A stretch of 64,000 nucleotides of DNA from Nymphaea colorata (lineage: Eukaryota > Streptophyta > Magnoliopsida > Nymphaeales > Nymphaeaceae): positions 20,980,854 through 21,044,853 of the forward strand of contig NC_045143.1 in assembly GCF_008831285.2 (NCBI RefSeq), read 5' to 3'. The position numbers and the translations under genes were made by a program. The notes under the pieces were generated by a model. The model saw nothing but the letters and a program-made list of their open reading frames with translations. It was not told the DNA's origin and made no database searches. This document shows, piece by piece, positions 11,601 through 22,849 of the stretch; the first letter of the stretch is position 1, and each line of letters starts with the position of its first letter.

Positions 11601-14078
11601 TTGTGTTTGTGGATTGAAATATGCAGTTTCTGACTGTTACCATATCTTATGTATTCAACTGTAAGTTCATGGAAGATATAGTTCTGTCGTAATCATAGTC
11701 ACAAAGATCAGTATCAGTTTATAACTTTATATCGGCAAAGCAAAATGTGACTATTAATCATTTTCTAATCAATATCAAGAAAATCTCAGTATTAGGAAAT
11801 GTAGAAAGCGAAAAAATACGAAAATGATGGAATGGCTACTTATTGATCAATTAAATGAAAGTTCACGATAATGCCATGAAGTATTCTGACTTTCTGTACT
11901 TTCAATATCTTGCAAGTTTTTTTATCAATACAAATTTTCCTATACCACGCCATAACAAGAAAAGTGCAAATAATTCAAAATCTCACTGAAATCTGGTGAT
12001 AACATGTTAACATTCATAAAAACCACAAACAATTACTAAGACTTGGAAATAATTAAACAAGCTCCCACATGTTCCTAACTGATTTATCCATAGCGACAAT
12101 TATCGACAATAATTATAAAATCGGAAAAAAAAAAGAATAAAATGCTTTTATCAGCAACATTATCATGCTACATTTGAAAATCTTCGAATAATAATTAATA
12201 TTGTGATATTTCCTCCTTTTCCTAAAATAAAACTTTTCCATAAGTGCCTTAAGTATATGTTTTCCACTTTTTGTTTCTCATAAAATTTTTAATTGTTTTT
12301 CAACATGTTTTCTCCACATTGTTTGCAAAATTTCGGTTCTTCTTCACTCAGGAAAATTAGTAAAAAAAACTCGTCCTTTATAACTTTATTTACTATTCTT
12401 TACATATTTTTAATGTTTTCTCTGATAATTACTCGAGACAAACAAATTTGAAAAAAACAAAAATTCCAGGAAAAGGCTTTCTGTTAAATACTAGAGAATG
12501 ACATTTGAGCTAACACACTCTTTTATAATTAAGTTAAAATGTAGAATATCCATCATTGAACGTGCACACTTTGTTGTGCATCTGCTTTCTAGCTGACATA
12601 TATTGGTGGTACCACCAAAGATAGATTGAAGCTCTAGGCAAGAGCAAAATTATCAAAATTGGAAGTCAGATAGGTCAATCAAGGCTTACACAGACCAGTC
12701 AGGGCCAGCTAGTCTGAGTCAGTCCACGACAGTTGAATAAATTATAAACTAAAATCAATAAGGAGGTTTAAGAACAAAATATTTAAAGTGACAAAAGTAA
12801 TAGAAGATAAAAAATATCATTAAGAGTCAAGAAGCCCTCATAGATCATCAACTGCACATAACAACGCATGAAATAAATGATGAATATACACTACTGAGCT
12901 TTTCATATTCAATGTATCTCCATGTAGTTAAAACTTAAAAGCATTATGTCACCCAATGTGGCAGACCACATAAAAAAACCCAGATGGGCTCTACGTGGCA
13001 CTAGGCAGTCCCATTAAACAGAGAAAGGGGGGCAAGATAAAGAGAGGGAAGAAAGTGGAAAAGTGGACAAAGGTGAGACTTCTGAGGAATTAAACAAGAT
13101 ATTAGAAGATAGAGCAAACAAAAAAAACCATAAAACTATAAACTTTTACAGTCAAACTAAAAAGCAACATTTTTTTTCTTTACCTCCATTTGGCTAATTA
13201 AGTGCCTCACCCAGGCAAGAGGCTCTTGCCAGGCAAAGGCACGTGCCTAGATGTGCGGCAAAAAATTAAGATACATGGTCCCATTTACTGTAAGAGTTGG
13301 AACAGGCAGCCCAGTGGCACCAATCAACCTGCTCAAACAGGCCCAGACCCCAAATGCCATCTGAAATGGCTAAAAATGAAGTGCATCCAGACTAATAAGA
13401 ACTTTAGGACAGCATTATCTTGAGGCTCTTCCTCAGTTATTATCTCTCGTTGTCAAGCAGTCACTGACTCCTCCCTTCAGAAAAGAGAGTACCTATCACT
13501 TTTTTGTATTTACTACCTCTATCTTACAAGGACAATAACTTATATTATACTTCAGGAAGCAGAAAAAGTAACATGAAAATTTGACAAAGTGACAGCTGGG
13601 GAAATATTATAACTTATAACTACTCATCAATTACTTTAAATTTGTAGACTTGGGATGTCGAACCAGATTCTACATAAGGTATGAAGTTTCAAATCATGCT
13701 GGTCATATGAAGAATTCCTAACATACGACCAGCAAGCATCAACGAAATTATTTTTCTACTCTCAGATCAAGTAATTAACTTTAAAACACAACCATGGCTC
13801 AAACCCATAGACTACGTAAGATAAATTAGTTCCTATGGTGATGCTTGATTCAAAGCAATGTTTTGCCTATGGAAAAAATTTTCTAAGCAAAACTACATTG
13901 CATAGGGTAAAAAAAACAAGTGAAAATTTCACCATGTTAGATTGTACCGAAGAAATAAAAAAAAAAACAAAGCAATGAGGGGCTATATCCGAACCTATGT
14001 CACATATGTATGGGTATGGGTTCGGGGAAGCGGGTACATGTACGGAAATTTAGAAAATTTTGGTACGGGAGTACAGCA

Positions 14079-14125
<47 letters not shown>

Positions 14126-17100
14126 TAATATTAAGATAATTTTTAATAGTTTCTTTCATAATTTCTACATATAATCTCATAAAACATAAATAAGCTAACA
14201 AAAATATCGTTAAAATGTAAGAAAAAATGAAAAAAATATGATTTCGGAATTGATCCAGCCGTATTGTGCCATACAGTTGTACTAATAACCAGTGTTGTAC
14301 GTATCGTATGATACGAGCCTGTATCGTACGATACGTACCGTATCGTTTTGAAAATACGATACGATACACCCCCCCCCCCCGTATCGTAAATACTAAATAG
14401 GGGGTGTATCGTTCCTATATCGCCTGTATCATACGATACGGGGCGATACACCCCATATCATACGATACAGGCTGATTTCGCAGAAACCTGCCCGAGACCT
14501 ACTTATTCGACTTCTTTTTGAAAAATACCCTCCGTTCTTCATTTCTCACGCTCGCATACTGTCGTCAAGGAGGGCGATCGTCCATTTTCACCATCAAAAA
14601 GTTTATTTTCACTGTGAAATCGAAGATTAAGGGGTCGATTTGTGCGTGGGTGGTTGATTTTCGTTGGGAGGAAAGGGGTTTTCTTCATTTCTTCTTCGTA
14701 AGGTATGAAATCTCATGTTTTTACCATATATTCATAATTTTTTACCATACAACCGTAGATTGAAAGATTTTGAATGTTTTTCATTAAGTTTACCATAAGT
14801 TTTCATTTTTTTTTTTTTCGAAGATATGGATCCTACATGACAATGGTGCGAAAGGGTGAAGGAGAATAACCGCTTGAAACTCAAATGTAGCTTTTGTGGG
14901 AATACATTTTTAGGAGGGATTAGTAGAATGAAACACCATTTGGCAGGGACCTCCAAAGATGCGTCTCCTTGTGTTGGAGGACCAAACAAACCTTTGCCTC
15001 CATTTATGCGTCAGCAATGTTTAGATATGATTCTTGCTTTAAGTCAAAAGAGGATACAAAAAGAAATTGAAGACGCAGATGTAGGCTATAATGAGCCTTT
15101 GGAAGATGAAGAAGAGGAAGAAGCTTATGAATGTGATGATGAAGATGATAGCAGTCTAAGAACAGATTTGGAGACCTCAAGAGGTAGAGATCGTAGAAGA
15201 AAAGGGATCATGTATGAAGGAGGTCGATCTGGTATAACGAGAAGGAAAAGAAGAGACAGCAGATATTATGGCCAGGCGTGGTATGCGACCACCTAGTGGT
15301 AGAGTTCCTATTGGTAGGTCTAGTGTTGGTTCTATTGTGAGTTTTTTCCCTTCATATACTAGCCCACGTGGTCAGCCGCAGATTCGTGCTACTATGACAT
15401 CTAAAGATATGTTATATCATGCACAAAAGATGGTAGGGAAATGGTTTTATGATGCATGTATTCCATTTAATGCCGCTAAATCTTTTCAATTCCAAGTCAT
15501 AGCAGTTGCAATTGCTACTATAGGCCCCGGATTCAAAATGTCATCATATCATCAGTTGAGGGGCAAAATTCTTCAGGATACGGTCAAAGAAGTGTCTGAA
15601 CATTGCGATGAGTTGAAATTATGTTGGAAGGAAACAGATTGCTCCATTATGTCAGATGGATGGACTGATACAAGATCAAGAACATTTGTAAATTTTCTTG
15701 TTTATTGCCCTAAAGGTACAATGTTCTTGAAATCTCTTGACTTGTCTGATGTTCCTAAGACTGCTAAGATTTTGTTCAATGTTTTTGATAATGTCCTACA
15801 AGAAGTTGGACCTGAAAACATTGTACAGTTTACTATAGATAATGTTGCAAATTATAGAGCTGCAGGAGATTTGTTATTTCAAAAGTATAGAACATTTTTT
15901 TGGAGTCCATGTGTCACTCATTGTGTTAATCTAATGCTTCAATATCTTAATGAGATGCATGATATAAAATCAGTGATTGACTAATGTCAAGAGGTAACAA
16001 AATTTATCTATAATCATGCATATGTATTGAATTTGATGAGAAAGTTTATAAAATGAGTTGAATTAATACGACCTGCACAAACTAGATTTGCCACAAATGT
16101 ATTGACTGTGCAGAGTATGGTGAAACAAAAAACTCCTTTGAGGCAGATGTTCGCTAGTGAAGAATGGACTGCATATCCACATGCTCATAAAAGAAATGCT
16201 TCTTTAGTTGTGGATATTGTATTCAATGACGAATTTTGAGAATCATGTGTGAAGCTATTGAAGGTTTGTGTTCCATTAGTTAAAGTTCTCAGGTTAGCTG
16301 ACAGCGAGGATACACCTTAAAGCAAAAGAAGCAATTCGAGACAACTTGAAAGGAAAGAAAAGGTTATATATGCCCATATGGAAGATTATAGATAAAAGGT
16401 GGACTGGACAACTTCATCAACATCTTCATGCAGCAGCTTACTATACTTGTTTTCGGAACATGGGACAACCTGTCGCCATTCGAGCCACAACAACCATGCG
16501 TCCAGGTAAATATACATAGAAATTTTAATTTACTTTGCATTTGTTACATTTGATTCTTTTAAAATTTTCACATTGATTTGTTATATTTTTGTTTAGATTT
16601 GTGGTGGAATAGGTATGGGTTTGATTGTTCAAACCTAACACGTTTTGCAATCAAAGTCCTCAGCCAGACATGCAGTGCTAGTGGATGCGAAAGGAACTGG
16701 AGTGTGTTCCAACATATCCATAGCAAAAAAAGGAATAGGCTCGAACATAAAAGGTTGAATGACCTTGTCTTTGTTCGATATAATATGAGGTTGAAACAAA
16801 GGTAATATAGGCATATTTGAGGAAGAACCAGCTACAATATTTGATGATGAAGATCTTGAATGCTTCAACCTTGAAGCTGAAGCAATAGAAGGCTTTGTTG
16901 ATGAACGAGAGTCTGCTACTACTTCTGCTGAATATGTTGGTGAGGATCTTCCAATTCTTCACGATGAAGATGAAGATGAAGATGATGAAGATTATGAATG
17001 ATGAATCATGAAAGAGAGTCAAGTCAAGAGTGCTTTCATTTTATATGTATCGAACGACTTAAGAATTATGAATCTATGGTTGTTGAACACTTGAATGTTT

Positions 17101-19801
17101 TATCATTTTATGGCTTATGCTTTGTTGAATGATATTGTTATGAATTTTCATGTCTATGAATGATGAACGCGTAAGCCTGTAGCAATAATAAGTCTATCAT
17201 TATCTCAAACATGTTTTCTATGAAGAACTTATTATTTTTAATTTTTTCTGATTTTTTATGAATTTTTCCTTTTTTTAATTTTTTCTGATCTATTAATAAT
17301 TTTTAAAAAAAATTACAATACGGTTACCATACGTTACGATATTTTACGATACGGCGTATCATAAAGCCCGACCGATACGGCTTACGATACGCGTTTTACA
17401 ACATTGCTAATACCGATACGTGGGCATATCCCACGTACCACTGTGACATAGATCGCAACTAAGGATAGGCGTCGGGCCAAGCGCCGGCGGGGGCCCAATA
17501 CCCGGCCCGGTATGGGGCCAGTTCCGGGCCAGAAAAACCCAACCCGGACCCGATGGGTCGGCTCGGATCGGCTCGACGAAGGCTCGATTCGGCCCGATTA
17601 ATCTTTAAAATTATTTTTTATCATTAATAATATATTATTATTAGAAATATATTTTATATTCAAAAAAATATTTTATATTTTAAAAACCAATTTTTTATTG
17701 TAACCAGGCCCGGGTCCGATGGATCAGACATCGGGCCGGGCTGGCGTGATGTCCACCCCTAATCCCAACATGAGATTAGACAAAACCTTTTTTCTCCAAG
17801 AGGGGCAAAGTTTGCCTAGAAAAGAAGTCGCGTTGTTTCATAGAACATAGTAAAATTGAAGAGGACCCACCACCTACGGCAAACCCCTTTGCTGAGAACG
17901 AAAACCTTTTCATAGTTATGAAGGCCTAAAGAAATTATGAAAAGCCTATGCCCGATGCAGGTTGCTTATCACTTCCTTATGCCTTTATCATATCTAAAGT
18001 CTGTTGAAAACTTGAAAAGTTTCATCTCAATTTCATCATACTAAAATTTTTCATCAATAAGAGTGTCCACTGAAGTAACAAAAGAAAAAACTAAAGGATG
18101 ACAAACAAAGATTCAACAAGCAATTCCTGTTAGACCATTGATAGTAGGAGATCTTTGAATTTCAAACATGCTCTCAACTCTCAAGTAACAAAGATATGAC
18201 AGTTAATCCAGTTTACTGAAGGAAGTTTGTCTTGCTCTACCAACAACTTCCATGGCTCTCATCCAAGTATCTCATTTAATAACATCCAATCAAGTATTGA
18301 CCAACAAAACCGACCTTTTTCCAGAAGACTACTGCATCACATAAAATTCTTATCCCTTGAAGCTTACAGCGTTTGTCCTTCATAAATCACCAACTATCAC
18401 TCTTTATATCCTCTTAAAGGCCATTGTAATAGGTGGCAATCATGCTACCATCCCATAATTCGTAATAACTTTATGAAATAATTTAAGAAAAAGAAGGCAA
18501 ATACTACTAACAACAAAAGGTTCAAATAGGAGAATGGTGGCAGCAGCATCAAATATTTCCCCTACATGGCACACCAATCTTTCTATTTCTATAGTGGCAT
18601 GGACCAGAATCCCTCTGTTTGAATGCATGCAAAATGTGGAGAAGATTGCAACTCTGCATAATTTGTGATTTGTACTTGCAAAACAGAATTTCTTGAGAAC
18701 CTAAACCAACATGGATCCGCCATTCAGTTTGCTTCCTCCATTTATTTATGATATGAACTCGAAACGAGATAACCAGTGTAGGTTGGTGTATGCATGCAAC
18801 GGACAAGGAGACTGATGGCACCCATTATTCACTCAGATCAGCTCAACAGGACATTACCACGTTTCCTGAAAGGAATTTGTTTTATATGGGTACGCAACAA
18901 ATTACTGTCAAGCTACTCATTTTGAAACGGCCAGAAATCAAAAAGCATGATACGGAACATTCTATTCATGGAATGCACTCGATTGGCATTTGGAAACTGA
19001 AAAAAGGATCCACTCACTCAAACACCTCTACAAAATATACATCAAGCAAGCCCCAGCCTGGTATTTTTTTTAAGCACCCTAGCAAAATCATATCTTAAAA
19101 ATGGCAGTTGTTCCCGTATGTTCTCCTAGGTAAACCAACCGAAACAAGAAGAGAAAATTAACCATTCACCTAAAATTTTTCATTGGTCAGCATGCCGAAA
19201 CATCACTATTGCGCTCTTATTCAGAAAGCATCATATTACAAGTATTTCCAGAGAAAATCGTCAAGGCAAGAACACCCCATCCTCGCCTGGTAATCATTTG
19301 AAAGAAATAGAAAACAATGAAAAATCATCGCTATATTCAGAAACGCTATCCCACCGGTCTGCTAGAGCGGACCTGGAAAGGAATGATCAATCATCAACAA
19401 AGCAGATGGCCAAACTCAGTAAGACAGAAACTATAGAAACAGAGGTGCGGAAATAAAGGAATGGGAAGGGAGAACTCTAACCCTAGGGACGAATGAGAAT
19501 GAGAAGGATTCAATCGATGGGAAGGCGCGAAAGCATAAACCGGGAACGAGGAGGGAACACATCAAAAGATAGAGGGGGAAATTGGATCCCTAGGGAGAAG
19601 AGTAGCTATTACCTGCAAGGGATGGAGGCCGGCCTTCAATTCGAGCGAACGGCGTTCGTTCTCCTCGGCCTCCCTCTCGCCGTAGTTCCTGCCGGTGGCA
19701 CCGCTGTTGTTGGCATCTTCCTCGAGAACGGTGGCAGCGACCGCTGAAGGTGGCGATGGACCCTTCCCCTCCATGGCTTGTCTCTCCGCGACGCCCTCCA
19801 T
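8630..19801 (-). CDS. NCBP: Novel cap-binding protein nCBP (eIF4E family class II, 4EHP-like)
   Basis: This cytoplasmic protein binds the mRNA 5' cap as the plant counterpart of 4EHP/eIF4E2. Six exons read on the - strand: 19801-19613, 10712-10620, 10535-10431, 10334-10257, 9033-8914 and 8761-8630, together 238 codons plus stop, all joined in phase 0. Residues 64-238 form the eIF4E fold. HKFVFWYTRRTG opens it, Y82 sits where class II proteins replace the first cap-stacking Trp, RPLWED supplies W128/E129, GGKWIIRF follows, and VWNRNA supplies W187. The C-terminus ends in the class-typical HDASLKDNSSYRNTWLRG. Residues 1-63 are the variable acidic N-terminus. Length matches plant nCBP. ATG 19801 is the first in-frame Met. 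Introns 1, 2, 4 and 5 are GT-AG; intron 3 is GC-AG. The first intron (8.9 kb) carries a hAT element. No stop or frameshift is seen, so the gene looks functional. Confidence 0.95.
9085..9360 (-). repeat. Possible LINE 3'-end fragment in nCBP intron 4
   Basis: Read on the - strand, this part of the 1223-bp intron 4 (9034-10256) ends in TTTGATAATAAAAGG, followed by a G-rich run and CCC. That resembles 3' ends of plant LINEs. No coding domain is left, so the assignment rests on the end motif only. Confidence 0.25.
10335..10430 (-). other. GC-AG intron (intron 3 of nCBP)
   Basis: Exon 3 ends TGGGAG and the intron starts GCAAGT on the - strand, a perfect match to the strong GC donor consensus AG|GCAAGT. 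The acceptor reads TTCATTCAG. The join gives LWE-DSANCNGGKW, matching the family, so the GC donor is required to keep the protein intact. Confidence 0.9.
14083..14122 (+). repeat. (AT)n microsatellite
   Basis: About 20 AT units in the left flank of the hAT element inside nCBP intron 1. Confidence 0.95.
14290..14475 (+). repeat. hAT left subterminal repeat array
   Basis: At least eleven GTATCG or CGATAC hexamers occur in both orientations, several joined as the palindrome GTATCGTACGATAC. A C-run lies at about 14370-14381. The right subterminal region (about 17320-17400) has at least three more. Such arrays are typical transposase binding sites in hAT elements. Confidence 0.8.
14826..17001 (+). 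pseudogene. hAT transposase (BED finger, DUF659, hAT dimerisation), broken
   Basis: The ancestral ATG is 14826, but the fifth codon is TGA (14838-14840). The BED zinc finger follows (KCSFCGNTFLGG...MKHHL, about 14880-14945), then an acidic stretch. A frameshift near 15270 moves the frame. 15268-15984 encodes the DUF659 part of the RNase H-like core (SIMSDGWTDTRSRTFVNFLV, TIDNVANY, THCVNLML). Stops occur after 15984, and a putative intron runs from about 16505 to 16595. The hAT C-terminal dimerisation domain (QTCSASGCERNWSVF, RNRLEHKRLNDLVFVRYN) is at 16598-16790, then a shifted acidic tail ends at 17001. This is the plant BED-hAT architecture, inactivated by stops and frameshifts. Confidence 0.9.
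17461..17761. repeat. GC-rich inverted-repeat element (MITE-like)
   Basis: The left end AGGATAGGCGTCGGGCC pairs imperfectly with the right end (reverse complement AGGGGTGGACATCACGCC). Both ends are rich in GGGCC/GGCCC motifs, with an AT-rich core between them. This resembles the widespread plant repeats that begin near TAGGGGTG. No coding sequence and no clear target duplication. Confidence 0.4.
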
Positions 19802-20054
19802 GGCTGCCTCTCTCTCTCTCTCTTTCTCGCCGGTAGAATGGCTGCAACTTTCCGCCTACTTTCGTTTTCGATGATTCGATCTGAAGGAGGGAAGACCGAT
19901 CCGAGAAAGGAGTCGTGGTCGGGTCGGATATCCAGAATCGGGTATAAGCACTTCCCCTGAGTTCCGCTCTCGTGGAGACCAGTGGATGGGGCCAATTCCC
20001 TCCGGAGCTTCTGCTTCTCGCATTTTCGGGCTTCCTAATTGAGGATACTGTCAT
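19802..20054 (-). promoter_or_regulatory. nCBP 5' leader and proximal promoter region
   Basis: The segment upstream of the nCBP ATG is GC-rich relative to its surroundings and carries a GA/CT tract (19808-19827), common in plant 5' leaders. Reading frames in other phases overlap the start and could act as upstream frames if transcribed. No unambiguous TATA box was found, so the transcription start is unknown. Confidence 0.4.
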
Positions 20055-22290
20055 AAAAATGGGTTTCAGAACCGAATCGGCAATAAATATTTAATTCTAA
20101 AAAATAATTAAAATTAAGTATAAAAATAAGTAAAATTAAAAATTAAAATATAAAACTTGGTACTATTTGAACAAATTAGTCAAAACGAATTGGGCACGAT
20201 TGGAACCAGGCTTATTGTGGCGCCTATTATATTAAGAACGAATTTTAGTTACAATTATAAAACGTAGATCATTTTTGTCCTTTGGCTTTTTTAGACCTCA
20301 CTTTTGTTGGAAACTATTAATTCGATGTCTGCACTTTGTGAGGGAAGTTGCATACTCAATAAAGTAGAACATTGAGAAGCAAAAGTGAAATGAAGAAAGG
20401 AAGTTTTCTGGCTGGAAAGAAGACTAAGTTTTTCAAAATGATTCTTTAGGGAGGGTCTGGCAACAAGAGACAAATTTCAGGAATTAAGCACACCCGCAAT
20501 TTTTATAAATCTTAACTGGGGTTTAATGCCATTTTCAACAAATTCAAAGAAGAGTAAGGTTGTAGTTGGAAGACTCTTTCAAACAAACAAAAAAATTGTG
20601 AAAACCATGTTCGGCGACACCATGGTTTTCATCCAATCACCTGCTTTTGTTTTTGGATGACAATACAAAAAAAAAAATGTTAATTGTAGTAAAAAAAATT
20701 TGCCGACTTGTAACTAATCAAAATCTTGTAACACCACTAAGAAGGTTTGATTGCATTAATCCTTAGTATATTATCAGAAAAGGCAGCTCCGTCTTGTGAG
20801 GAATCAAGAGTTTGAATTATCAAAAGGAGTAAGCCAATAAGAGACCATGTCCTCAAGGGTACCTTGTCTTGTTTCTTGAGCAAACATGGACGTAAGATTT
20901 GTTGGCTAAGTTGCTCGGTTTTAAAATAAAAAAATGTGACCAGAGAAGAGTAATTTACAAACGTCTACAAAGCACAGTTGATATTAAATGGTTGTATTTG
21001 GAACCCTCAATTAAGAAAATGATAAGTACAACCTGATTATGTATGTCAAGATGTATATTGTTTGATGGAGATTTAGTGATGTACGTACGTCAAAAGATTA
21101 CATTCTTATTAGCCAACTGGCTTCAAACACATGAAGTTGCTGACCACTAAATTAAAAGGATTTAGAATGGGCTTCATGGAGCATACACCCCTTGGCGACC
21201 CCACCTATCTCCGCCCTTGCTTTGCTCATTCATGTCAAGGTAAGAATTAACCAGCATGCCCAGTTGGTTGATACAACGAAATATTATAATTATTTTGATT
21301 GAAGTAGATGATTAAGTCGTTGGCGTGAAACCGTAGTCGACCATCGGGCAACACTTGTATTGCTTTGCAAAACAAAAGAAGGTAAGTATAATAGGATTTT
21401 AGAAAGCAATAGTGCGGGATTATTTGTTCGTCGAAAAGCAGCTGCTGGGGTTTCATTAAAAGAAATAATAGCTAGAAGGGCAAGCAACATGAAAGGAAAA
21501 TGGATTATTTATTTTTGTTTTGAGTAAAAAATTATGCTTCTCCATTGTGGAATCTCCTTACCCGCCTTGATCAAGAAACAAAAGTGAATTTCTAGAGGCC
21601 TTAACTCTCTAATGTGGGCAATTGTTCATTGACGAGGATTCTTTGGCCCAATAGCGTATGAAAAGACAAAACTTACGAAGATTTTAAACATGACTTGAGA
21701 AATATTGGGCAAGATAAACTATAGGCTGATGTCGCAGACGATCATTACTGTTCCACCATATTTCACATGACGTTCGCTTCACAAAAAAAAAAAAAAAAAA
21801 AAAAAGTAGGAGGTTTACTGGTGGAAAAAACGAGAGCATCAGTAACAAGGCAAATATAAAGTACAAAAGGGGATTCAGTAACGCCAAGAAAGAGCACGTT
21901 AGTAAATGTTCAACCATTGCAATGGTTTTGGTGATGGACAAGGAGTCGAATCAGTTTGACTTTGTCTCCAACTCATCGTTTGTAAACGAAGTTGAGTTTG
22001 AGTTGAAATGTAAGTTTGACATGTTAAATGAACTAGACTCGGCTAAACTATATAATGAATGCAGAGAATAATTAAACGAGCATTGCTTAACCTCGTATAA
22101 TGGAGCTCGACTCAAGTTCGAGCTCATCTCAAATTTGAGTTTTTTTTTTGAGTCGAGAACACTATTTCTTGCTATGTGACTAATTATTTAATATTTTAAG
22201 CCGTTGTTCGGTAACAACATGTTATCATACTCTTCTATGCATTTGGACGTAAATTCCTAAAACACTTTTGAAAGTGCTGTTTGTTTTGCT
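20055..22290. other. Intergenic, no gene seen
   Basis: AT-rich sequence with a poly-A run at about 21783-21805 (22 As). No family recognised on either strand. Short frames here have no conserved motif. Confidence 0.6.
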
Positions 22291-22399
22291 CAGGGGCCGG
22301 CTACGTAATGTATTTTTTGTATTAGAATTCAATTTGACCCTACTCGAATATAAAGATCGAACTACCGACCCGCTCTTGAAAATCCTAACTTCGCCCCTG
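22291..22399. mobile_element. 109-bp MITE, probably hAT-derived
   Basis: The element starts CAGGGGCCGG and ends TTCGCCCCTG, giving short inverted ends (CAGGGGC). The flanks GTTTTGCT and ATTTTGCC share TTTTGC, 6 of 8 positions, consistent with an old 8-bp target duplication. Confidence 0.5.
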
Positions 22400-22421
22400 A
22401 TTTTGCCTAAAGTCTTAAAGT

Positions 22422-22455
22422 ATAATAATAATAATAATAATAGCAGTAGTAGTAA
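22422..22455 (+). repeat. (AAT)n/(AGT)n microsatellite
   Basis: A run of AAT units passes into AGT units just beyond the small MITE. Confidence 0.9.
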
Positions 22456-22849
22456 TAAAAAATAAGATATTATTGTTTCCAAACAAGTCCTAAAAATTTC
22501 AAATTTATTGATAAAAGTGAAAATGCCATAAAAGTTTTTGTTACTATTGATGCAAGCAAAGGAACATGACCACTTGGGATGAATTGTTTGTGGTACCCAT
22601 GATATGAGAGCATGGGTGACAAGGCTGGGCATCAGGCCCAATAAGGAGTCGGTCCCAGTAGTGGTTCGGGAAACCTGAGTCCAGACCTCACTGATCAAAA
22701 TTAAAAATATTTTTAATATAACCAATATATACATATAATTAAATATAATAAAGCATACATGCTTGTATATATAAATTAATAAAATAGTTGTATATATAAA
22801 TTAATAAAATAGTATTACAAGGAGTAAATTATCAAGCGGAGTCAAGTTA

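Larger units (their letters stand above)
14290..17406 (+). mobile_element. hAT DNA transposon with TIRs and 8-bp TSD
   Basis: The left end starts CAGTGTTGTA and the right end finishes TACAACATTG, whose reverse complement is CAATGTTGTA (9 of 10 identical). The flanks are CTAATAAC (14282-14289) and CTAATACC (17407-17414), an 8-bp target duplication with one mismatch, as expected for hAT. Dense GTATCG/CGATAC motifs fill both subterminal regions. The transposase inside is broken, so the copy is not autonomous. It lies in intron 1 of nCBP, on the strand opposite to the gene. Confidence 0.92.
13995..17451. repeat. 10-bp inverted repeat bracketing the hAT element
   Basis: CTATGTCACA (13995-14004) and its exact reverse complement TGTGACATAG (17442-17451) flank the hAT insertion. 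The DNA between each arm and the hAT TSD is about 280 bp on the left and 30 bp on the right, and both contain GTAC/GGGTA-type motifs. They may be the ends of an older element that the hAT entered. Confidence 0.4.
10713..19612 (-). other. nCBP intron 1, 8.9 kb, transposon-bearing
   Basis: The intron starts GTAATAG after the codon for Q63 and ends AAATTTCAG before H64. It is about 8.9 kb against about 0.1-1.2 kb for the other introns. It contains a hAT element (14290-17406), an outer 10-bp inverted repeat, an AT microsatellite and a GC-rich MITE-like repeat (17461-17761). In 10713-13990 and 17762-19612 I see only AT-rich non-coding DNA with no recognisable gene. Confidence 0.9.

Noticed and set aside
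13942-14369. Frames with Ile-Tyr repeats on both strands
   Set aside because: Produced by the (AT)n microsatellite at 14083-14122.
19590-20054. 154-codon - strand frame overlapping nCBP exon 1
   Set aside because: Different phase from the conserved nCBP exon, Arg-rich from the GA tract, no homology recognised; at most an upstream frame.
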